NCBI GenBank assembly: GCA_027622635.1
Contig: JAQBYK010000042.1
Coordinates: 1 to 9,195 of the forward strand
From: a bacterium
GTDB taxonomy: Bacteria; Patescibacteriota; Gracilibacteria; UBA1369; LOWO2-01-FULL-3
Direction of reading: 5' to 3'
DNA: 9,195 bases
Both the position numbers and the translations under genes were made by a program. This document shows, piece after piece, positions 1 through 5,456 of the stretch (within the stretch, counting starts at the first letter, position 1; each line of letters starts with the position of its first letter). The notes beneath the pieces were generated by a model that did no database searches, was not told where the DNA came from, and worked only from the letters and a program-made list of their open reading frames with translations.

Positions 1-299
1 CCATTGTTCTTTCGGTTAACTATGGACCCCATTTTATACTTTTGACCGGGGACCTGGAAAAAGAAACTCTTCTGCCAAAGAATCTGGATGCGGACATATT
101 GAAAGCCGGGCATCACGGCAGCAAAAGTTCCTCAAGTATAGAATTCCTGGAAATGTTAAAACCGGAAGTTGTCGTCATACAGTCTGGAGAAGGAAATCAA
201 TTTGGGCATCCTCATGAAGAAACACTGAAAAATCTCGAAAACATTGGGGCAAAGGTTTATCGCAATGACCTCGATGGTCGAATAGAATTTGTATTCTAA
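1..299 (+). CDS. comEC: ComEC/Rec2 DNA-uptake protein, C-terminal end (5' partial)
   Basis: This is the last part of a ComEC/Rec2-type protein. ComEC forms the inner-membrane channel that brings single-stranded DNA into the cell during natural transformation. The frame is already open at base 3 and reads IVLSVNYGPHFILLTGDLEK, so the gene begins outside the window and the TTG near base 42 is internal. What remains is the end of the metallo-beta-lactamase-like domain that follows the membrane domain in long ComEC proteins. The evidence is the LLTGD strand, the AGHHGSKSSSS motif (HHGS is typical of this family), the LKPEVVVIQSG strand, FGHPHEETL, and the closing AKVYRNDLDGRIEF. The stop (297-299) overlaps the murA stop on the other strand by four bases. 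The membrane part cannot be judged here. A stand-alone ComEC-like MBL hydrolase is possible if the upstream gene is short. Confidence 0.9.
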   Translation, partial: IVLSVNYGPHFILLTGDLEKETLLPKNLDADILKAGHHGSKSSSSIEFLEMLKPEVVVIQSGEGNQFGHPHEETLKNLENIGAKVYRNDLDGRIEFVF

Positions 300-1549
300 G
301 TTCTATGTATATCTGCACCAAGCAACCTTAATTTTTCATCAAAATTTTCGTATCCACGATCGATGTAATATACATTTGAAATCTCTGTTGTGCCTTTTGC
401 TATTAACGCAGCTATAACCATTGCCGCTCCGGCCCTTATGTCACAACTTGAAATCGGAATACCTAATAGCTTCGTAGGCCCAATTATTAAAGCCTGGTGT
501 GGATTTAGGAATTCTATATGTGCACCCATTTTTTCTAACTCAAAAAGATAATTCAATCTTCCTTCAAATAGAGTTTCAAATACCTTGCTAACCCCTTTTG
601 CCTGCGTAAGCAAAATAGTGAAAGGAGCTTGCAGATCCGTTGGAAAACTTGGGTATACCGCTGTCCTAAGCTGATTTACTTTTCTTAAATTTTTTGATTC
701 TAAAATTCGCACCGAATTTTCTTTAAGCTCAAATTTTGCTCCTATCTCAGACAATTTCTGCCATAAGCTATCCAGGTGATCCGGGTTTATGCCATTTATG
801 GTTATGGCACTTTGTGTTGCAACCGCTGCTATCGCAAAAGTACCGGCTTCAAGATAATCTCCGGTTATTTTATAGGTGCATCCTTTTAATGCCCTGACTC
901 CTGTGATTTTTACATTGTTTGTTCCAATACCTGATATCTTTGCACCCATTTTCTTTAGGAAATAACAAAGATCCTGAACATGTGGCTCTGTGGCCGCAAG
1001 TCTTATTTCTGTTTCCCCCTTGGCCAATACGGCAGCCATAATTGCATTTTCTGTAGCGGTTACACTCAATTCCGGAAGTGTGATTTTCTTTCCTCTTAGT
1101 TCGCCGCATTTTATGTGTAATCCCTTTTCGTCTTCTAATACTTTACATCCAAGCTGCTCAAATGCGTGTGAATGAGCCTGAACCGATCTTTTTCCTAAAA
1201 CACAGCCCCCCGGGAATGCCATTTGAATCTCCTTGAATCTGGGTAATAATCCACCCAAAATTAGAATTGATGCTCTCATTTTATTTATCAACTCATTTGA
1301 TGTTGAACTGTTTTTTAAATTAGAAGGATCAATTTCCAGAGTGTGGTTTTCAAATTCGATTTTAGCTCCAAAGCCCTCAAGGATTTTTATCATCGAGTGA
1401 ATGTCAGCAATGTCCGGAATATTTTCCAGCCTTACCTTCTCGTGAGTAAGCATTGTGGCACAGATTATTGGTAATGCTGCATTTTTGGAGCCGCTTACTG
1501 TCACTTCTCCACTTAATTTTTTTCCACCCCCTACTATAAATTTGGCCAT
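296..1549 (-). CDS. murA: UDP-N-acetylglucosamine 1-carboxyvinyltransferase (MurA)
   Basis: MurA transfers enolpyruvate from PEP to UDP-GlcNAc, the first committed step of peptidoglycan precursor synthesis, in the cytoplasm. The 417-residue protein is full family length (E. coli MurA is 419) with the two-lobed EPSP-synthase fold. Visible active-site features are K22-N23 in GSKNAALP, R92 in KMRASILILG, the catalytic Cys116 in FPGGCVLGKR with R121 after it, D305 in SFPTDLQAPF, R331 in FEGRLNYL, R372 in SCDIRAGAA, and R398 in YIDRGYENF. Cys116 is the residue alkylated by fosfomycin, and it is present here rather than the Asp seen in naturally resistant homologues. The ATG at 1549 gives the normal N-terminus (MAKFIVGGGKKLSGEV). 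No Shine-Dalgarno precedes it, but a perfect TATAAT lies 20 bases upstream. The gene converges on comEC with a four-base stop overlap and diverges from the surface-protein genes. Confidence 0.97.
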   Translation of the reverse strand: MAKFIVGGGKKLSGEVTVSGSKNAALPIICATMLTHEKVRLENIPDIADIHSMIKILEGFGAKIEFENHTLEIDPSNLKNSSTSNELINKMRASILILGGLLPRFKEIQMAFPGGCVLGKRSVQAHSHAFEQLGCKVLEDEKGLHIKCGELRGKKITLPELSVTATENAIMAAVLAKGETEIRLAATEPHVQDLCYFLKKMGAKISGIGTNNVKITGVRALKGCTYKITGDYLEAGTFAIAAVATQSAITINGINPDHLDSLWQKLSEIGAKFELKENSVRILESKNLRKVNQLRTAVYPSFPTDLQAPFTILLTQAKGVSKVFETLFEGRLNYLFELEKMGAHIEFLNPHQALIIGPTKLLGIPISSCDIRAGAAMVIAALIAKGTTEISNVYYIDRGYENFDEKLRLLGADIHRT

Positions 1550-1569
1550 AATGTCTGTTAGTGTGCGTC

Positions 1570-1599
1570 ATTATAATGATTTTTTCTAAGAATTGTTAG
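1570..1599 (-). promoter_or_regulatory. Putative murA promoter
   Basis: On the minus strand a perfect TATAAT occupies 1570-1575, and a weak -35 candidate CTAACA (4 of 6 matches) lies 18 bases upstream at 1594-1599. Transcription would start roughly 13 bases before the murA ATG. The -10 is embedded in the symmetric sequence CATTATAATG, so TATAAT also reads on the plus strand at 1572-1577. A plus-strand start there would lie far from the surface gene and is less likely to be used. Confidence 0.5.
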
Positions 1600-1649
1600 G
1601 GATTTGATTTAAATTAGCTACCACACCATGTTTGCGCCCTAAAGTCTAT

Positions 1650-1676
1650 TCTCAAAGCTTGGATTTCAGTTTGAGA
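1650..1676. promoter_or_regulatory. Inverted repeat just upstream of surface-gene promoter (possible operator)
   Basis: TCTCAAA at 1650-1656 and TTTGAGA at 1670-1676 form a perfect 7-base inverted repeat with a 13-base loop. An extra AT partly extends the arms (ATTCTCAAA against TTTGAGAgaAT). The right arm ends four bases before the -35 hexamer of the promoter at 1680-1708. That position suits a repressor or activator site, but no regulator gene is in the window and the repeat could be chance. No T-run follows, so it is not an intrinsic terminator. Confidence 0.3.
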
Positions 1677-1679
1677 GAA

Positions 1680-1708
1680 TTGAATTATGCCCTGTTTTAT
1701 GCTATAAT
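1680..1708 (+). promoter_or_regulatory. Strong sigma-70-type promoter for the surface-protein gene pair
   Basis: TTGAAT at 1680-1685 is followed by a 17-base spacer and a perfect TATAAT at 1703-1708. The TG at 1700-1701 makes it an extended -10 (TGcTATAAT). This is the best promoter match in the window. Transcription is expected near base 1715, giving a leader of about 20 bases ahead of the ATG at 1736. It would serve both overlapping surface genes. Confidence 0.75.
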
Positions 1709-1735
1709 TTGGGGATTTCAAAGTGAAAAATAAAA

Positions 1736-3046
1736 ATGAAAAAAAAGAAATTGATTTCATATTCCATACTTTCCTTACTCCTAACGTTTTCTGTGGGCCT
1801 ATTTTTTAGACCGGAGGTAAAATATGATTTTTTGGAAACTTCTTTCCTCTCGATTCTCCAAAGAATGACCGAGGACCATAAGCCTGATCCGCCGGATCTT
1901 TCAATCGAGAATGTCACTCTGGAGAAAACTTCTGATCCCAGTGACAGCTTCAACTTCTATAAATACCAGGCTACGGTAATAATCAAAAATTATGGAGGAT
2001 CATTTAGGAATGCTCAAGTTTCTATGAATGGCGGAGAAAATCAGAAACAAATATTCGTCAAAAATAGTGCAAATGGTCTTTCACTGGAAGAAGGACAGAT
2101 TTTCATATTTGAAAAATATGATGTCATTTTTGATGCTAACTACAATGGAGGAAATATAGACTTGGAAGTAAAAATGCTTGATAGAAGGGACTACTTCGAA
2201 GGCAACAATCATTATTCAGCGAGTGTTTTTGAACTTCCACCACAACTTCTTTCAATTGGGGTTGAAGAAATTTTGGATGACGGTACTTTTGTCATTCATT
2301 ATCAACCTCAAAATTACATATTAGATGATGACAATTATGAGATTATCACTACGGATGCAGCTACTTTTGATGATGGTGAACTTAAATATGATGAAGTTTA
2401 CAGTCTTGGTAAAATTTACAGCTATTACCGAATAAAAAATTCTCTTGCTGTTCTCGAGGATGATAAATGGCAGGCAAGTTCGAGTGCTCCATTGGAATCA
2501 CACTTCTTGAATTTTGATATTAATCCCTTTGAGGATGAGATTTCACACTATGCTTACATAAAAGCTATCAATCCTGAAACAGGCAATTTTGCAATTAGCA
2601 ATATCGTGAAGCTTCCCCCTCAAAAATTATTGACACGCGCGGCGTTTGCAAAGTTATTCATAGATTATACAGATGAGGAAATTTTTGATGACGGCGAGCT
2701 TTTCTATGAGGATATAGGCCTGGATGCCTGGTATGGCCCATACGTTCAGACCATTTACAACCTTGGATTAATCAGCAGCACTTCAGCAAAGTTTCGTCCT
2801 GACGACGAGATAAGTCGTGGAGATGCTCTTCGGGTTGTTCTGGATTACTACGACATTGATTTGAGGGTTAAAAGTGATTCTCCTCATTTTGAAGATATAG
2901 CTGAAGATCACCAACTATATCCATATGTTGAGGCTCTTCACAATGATTCTATAGCTACGGCTTTTGAGAATTTCTTCAATAGTGAGCAAGTGGCGACAAA
3001 AAGTTATCTTAAATATTTGATTAATGAATATAAAGGGAATACTTAA
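1736..3046 (+). CDS. Exported surface protein with CARDB-like domain and C-terminal SLH repeats
   Basis: A 436-residue protein predicted to be exported and held at the cell surface. It starts with MKKKKLISYSILSLLLTFSVGLFF, a lysine-led hydrophobic signal peptide or anchor. Residues about 52-168 look like a CARDB-type immunoglobulin-like domain: PDLSIENVTLEK, the YQATVIIKNYG strand, and a closing FEGNNHYSASVFELP. Residues about 169-295 are acidic, beta-rich and unassigned. The C-terminus carries S-layer-homology-like repeats: a partial one at about 299-311 (LTRAAFAKLF), then about 323-372 (FYEDIGLDAWYGPYV..FRPDDEISRGDALRVVL) and about 384-433 (PHFEDIAEDHQLYPYVEAL). SLH repeats usually bind secondary wall polymers. 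I see no cysteine. No Shine-Dalgarno precedes the ATG. The next gene overlaps by 23 bases, implying cotranscription and coupled translation. The ligand or partner cannot be told from sequence. Confidence 0.85.
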   Translation: MKKKKLISYSILSLLLTFSVGLFFRPEVKYDFLETSFLSILQRMTEDHKPDPPDLSIENVTLEKTSDPSDSFNFYKYQATVIIKNYGGSFRNAQVSMNGGENQKQIFVKNSANGLSLEEGQIFIFEKYDVIFDANYNGGNIDLEVKMLDRRDYFEGNNHYSASVFELPPQLLSIGVEEILDDGTFVIHYQPQNYILDDDNYEIITTDAATFDDGELKYDEVYSLGKIYSYYRIKNSLAVLEDDKWQASSSAPLESHFLNFDINPFEDEISHYAYIKAINPETGNFAISNIVKLPPQKLLTRAAFAKLFIDYTDEEIFDDGELFYEDIGLDAWYGPYVQTIYNLGLISSTSAKFRPDDEISRGDALRVVLDYYDIDLRVKSDSPHFEDIAEDHQLYPYVEALHNDSIATAFENFFNSEQVATKSYLKYLINEYKGNT

Positions 3047-3752
3047 ATTATATTTGGTTTTGACTTTGTCACTCAGCGGAGTGGCTATATTGAGCTATAG
3101 CGATACTGCTGTGCAATATTACAATACCTATTCCGCCACCGTTTTTAATGCCTTCGGTGATTTTGATGAGAAGCCCGATTATAAATATTTTGACAAGAAA
3201 CCTTTCGCTTCAGCTTATTCATTAGATCAATTTATTGTAAAGAGACAACACCTTTTCCTTTCAGAAAACAAAAATCCAAATATCGCGAATTTTTCGATTT
3301 CAAGTGATCCCGAAAAAAGGTTTGTTAAACCGGGGACAAATGGCGCCGAGATAATGCAGCTTATATTCAAAACCGGTAATGAAGACCTTGAGCTTGATAA
3401 TCTGACTTTTAAAATTGTTGGAGTCGATCCTTCCATGATTGCAAACGCTTATCTGTTTGATGGTGGAAAAGAGCTTAGAAGTGCTTTGCATAATCAAGAT
3501 AAGCTGATTTTCAACAATATTGATTATTTGCTTACTCCAAACGGTCAGGCCGATTTATCAGTAAGATTAAGCTTAAGCAATGGATTGAAGAATCATGACA
3601 GAGTTAGGCTTGATATTGAAAGTCCTGAAGACATTTCTATTTATGTAGCCGGTAAACCTTTCTCTATCAATGAATATTATCCAATTCGTGGTGAATACTT
3701 AAGTATTTCCAGCCCTCGCATGTGGGGTCCGGATTGGGGGTTACAGCAATGA
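3024..3752 (+). CDS. Exported beta-rich surface protein of unknown function, partner of the SLH protein
   Basis: A 242-residue protein with an N-terminal hydrophobic segment (about residues 8-25) acting as signal peptide or anchor, and no cysteine. Residues about 87-225 alternate hydrophobic and polar residues like an Ig-like or jelly-roll sandwich. The pattern LIFKTGNEDLELDNLTFKI, then NAYLFDGGKEL, then LIFNNIDYLLTPNGQADLSV resembles, from memory, a repeat common in large surface proteins of CPR bacteria, but I cannot name a family. The ATG at 3024 lies inside the previous gene in another frame (23-base overlap, no Shine-Dalgarno). It is chosen because it gives a lysine-containing signal start; in-frame TTG codons about 30 bases on would cut into the signal. 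The 3' end overlaps the convergent Cys-rich gene by 12 bases. The protein probably works with the SLH protein at the envelope. Confidence 0.8.
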   Translation: MNIKGILKLYLVLTLSLSGVAILSYSDTAVQYYNTYSATVFNAFGDFDEKPDYKYFDKKPFASAYSLDQFIVKRQHLFLSENKNPNIANFSISSDPEKRFVKPGTNGAEIMQLIFKTGNEDLELDNLTFKIVGVDPSMIANAYLFDGGKELRSALHNQDKLIFNNIDYLLTPNGQADLSVRLSLSNGLKNHDRVRLDIESPEDISIYVAGKPFSINEYYPIRGEYLSISSPRMWGPDWGLQQ

Positions 3753-5345
3753 ATCTAAATAACACTTTTCGCAGTATACAATTTCTTTTTGTTCGGGTGC
3801 AAAGGTTGTCTTAATTTCTAATTGGCATTTTTGGCAGTTTCTATTGTGTATTCTGCGAGTATTTCTCTTTTTGTGGCGGTCCTGGTTCCTACAATAAAAA
3901 CACTGCTCCGGTTTTTCAATGTTAAATCGCTTTAACAATTGAGCTTCTTGTTTGATTATGAGGAAGTTGCGACTGCAATTTTTACATTTGAGGGTTGTTT
4001 CGCTTAAGGATGTATCTGAAGTTTCTTCATTTTCATCTGCCCATTTGTATCCTTTTTCCAGCGCCTGTTCTTTTGATAATGGATAATGAGTTTGTGCCAG
4101 AGTTTTATTATATGGGTATAAGGAAAGCTCGATTGGGAAGAACTCACCGTATTCTCCAGTGGACTTCATGTGGTCAATGATACGAGATAGTAATTTTTCA
4201 TATTCCTCTTTTGAATACTGTTTGTTTAGAATGCAATGTTCTTTTCTGAGTAGGCTGCTGCAGCCAAAACAATTCCTGGAGTGGTGGCAAAAATTACAAT
4301 ACTGTAAGTCAGATACATTATAAAAACAGTGTAAGCAGAATTTCAGGTTGTATATGTCGTAACCTGAGAATGCACATTCGTAGAGTTGCTCGGCATCACC
4401 ACATTCCTGGATATCCATACAGTCCTTTAGTGGATTAAACGCTTGATATACATACTTGCAGTCCCATAAATATGCTCCGTCGTAACACTGGATCGCATTC
4501 TTGCAGTTAGTTAAGTAGTCCCCTTGCACATTTTCATTTTGGACACCATGCATGAATTTTTGAGGGAATTTTAATTTGAAATTTTCAAAGTAAGTTTTAG
4601 ATTGCTTAAGAAAAGCCGGATCTTTAAGTTTTTCTAAATATGACTCATATTCCTCCTTCGAAGCTTTCTTATTATTGATGTAGTATTCCTTATTTTTTAG
4701 ATTGCTACAGGCTATGCATTTTTTACAGCCGATGCAGTTTTTCAAAAATATTGAATCTGAGCAATTTGAGCTGTCCTGCACAAATTGGCAGTTATAGCAG
4801 TCAACTATATCAATACATTCATAACAGAGTTCACATTTCCTAATACGATAGCAGTCCATACAATTTTTCGAACCGTTTGTGCTGTAGCAATAATAGCAAT
4901 CCCAATCTTCGTCCGAGTCGAAAATCAAATAGCAGTTTTTGTTTTTGCCCGCATAATTTGTATAGTCGGAATTTTCATCATATTGATACCCGCGATGTAC
5001 AGATGGATATGGGGTCTCTTTTAAAAGTTCCGCGAATTGTTCAAAAAATGGTCTTGTGAAATCGTATTCCCTCCCAAATTCAAATGGATCCCACTTATCT
5101 GAATGCCAAATTTCTATGTCATATATTTTATATGGAGAATCTTGTGAGTGATTGGAAATTATTTCTTTACCGGTGAGGTCGCACTTGCGTTTGTATAGAT
5201 GAAGGTGGTTTCCGTGAGCAACTCTGCGCTGTTGGCGACAGTTGTGACACAACTTTGGTGATGGAACCCGAAAGTCACTATATCTTCTTTCATCATCATT
5301 GCTTATCTCGAATTTTTGGTCACAATTTTCACATTGATGCTGCAT
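3741..5345 (-). CDS. Cys-rich zinc-ribbon protein of a CPR-associated uncharacterised family
   Basis: A 534-residue, probably cytoplasmic protein with 41 cysteines and no signal peptide. I recognise the family as one seen repeatedly in CPR genomes; its function is unknown. Order: zinc ribbon with CENC (5-8) and CHNC (33-36) plus KRKC (55); a conserved segment at about 78-117 (WHSDKWDPFEFGREYDFTRPFFEQF); Cys block 1 at 138-213; a charged module KNKEYYINNKKASKEEYESYL; a linker; Cys block 2 at 281-371, ending in a similar module (RKEHCILNKQYSKEEYEKLL); a second linker; and a C-terminal double ribbon with CKNC, CFYC, CQKC and CEKC (454-528). The ends are a duplication, as are the central blocks. 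Metal binding and a scaffold or nucleic-acid role are inference. The ATG at 5345 follows a -10 by six bases, suggesting a leaderless mRNA. It lies 111 bases downstream of comM and overlaps the convergent surface gene by 12 bases. Confidence 0.9.
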   Translation of the reverse strand: MQHQCENCDQKFEISNDDERRYSDFRVPSPKLCHNCRQQRRVAHGNHLHLYKRKCDLTGKEIISNHSQDSPYKIYDIEIWHSDKWDPFEFGREYDFTRPFFEQFAELLKETPYPSVHRGYQYDENSDYTNYAGKNKNCYLIFDSDEDWDCYYCYSTNGSKNCMDCYRIRKCELCYECIDIVDCYNCQFVQDSSNCSDSIFLKNCIGCKKCIACSNLKNKEYYINNKKASKEEYESYLEKLKDPAFLKQSKTYFENFKLKFPQKFMHGVQNENVQGDYLTNCKNAIQCYDGAYLWDCKYVYQAFNPLKDCMDIQECGDAEQLYECAFSGYDIYNLKFCLHCFYNVSDLQYCNFCHHSRNCFGCSSLLRKEHCILNKQYSKEEYEKLLSRIIDHMKSTGEYGEFFPIELSLYPYNKTLAQTHYPLSKEQALEKGYKWADENEETSDTSLSETTLKCKNCSRNFLIIKQEAQLLKRFNIEKPEQCFYCRNQDRHKKRNTRRIHNRNCQKCQLEIKTTFAPEQKEIVYCEKCYLDSLL

Positions 5346-5351
5346 GTGTTG

Positions 5352-5360
5352 ATTATATCA
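5352..5360 (-). promoter_or_regulatory. Extended -10 promoter of the Cys-rich gene, predicted leaderless
   Basis: On the minus strand TGATATAAT (5360 to 5352) is a perfect extended -10. Six bases (CAACAC) separate it from the ATG at 5345, so a transcript starting about seven bases after the -10 would begin at the A of the start codon. No good -35 hexamer exists at 16-18 bases; upstream there is instead a run of T and A that could act as an UP-like element. The gene can therefore be transcribed independently of comM. Confidence 0.65.
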
Positions 5361-5362
5361 GA

Positions 5363-5380
5363 GTGAGTCACTTTTTGTGA
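5363..5380. promoter_or_regulatory. Overlapping palindromes in the promoter spacer (possible operator)
   Basis: Three half-sites sit immediately upstream of the -10: GTGA (5363-5366), TCAC (5368-5371) and GTGA (5377-5380). The first two make the 9-base perfect palindrome GTGAGTCAC. The second and third make TCAC-TTTTT-GTGA. They cover the -10/-35 spacer, so a bound protein would block polymerase. No regulator can be named. Confidence 0.4.
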
Positions 5381-5456
5381 TTTTTTTAAAAAATTTGCCA
5401 TATTTAAGTAATGTTTTTTTATTCAAGGGTCAAATTGTCCTTTTCTTGTGCGTGAT

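Noticed and set aside
42..299. A separate 85-residue MBL-like gene starting at a TTG
   Set aside because: The frame is open to the window edge and encodes the expected ComEC strand before the TTG, so this is an internal codon of a longer gene.
1702..1953. An 83-codon open frame on the minus strand over the start of the SLH protein
   Set aside because: Low-complexity reverse reading of the signal-peptide region, with no domain. The plus-strand gene has a promoter and clear domains.
4785..5059. Hydrophobic plus-strand open frames opposite the Cys-rich gene
   Set aside because: Hydrophobicity comes from reading Cys/Tyr/Asp-rich codons in antisense. No start signals and no recognisable family.
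3741..5345. Naming the Cys-rich protein a CaiB/BaiF CoA-transferase, a label I recall being applied to similar CPR proteins
   Set aside because: Nothing in the sequence resembles a CoA-transferase; it is a zinc-ribbon and Cys-repeat protein throughout.
5421..5446. AAGGG/TCCTT stem with T-rich flank after comM as a terminator
   Set aside because: Only four to five base pairs, and on the minus strand it is followed by GAATAAAAAAAC rather than a T-run.
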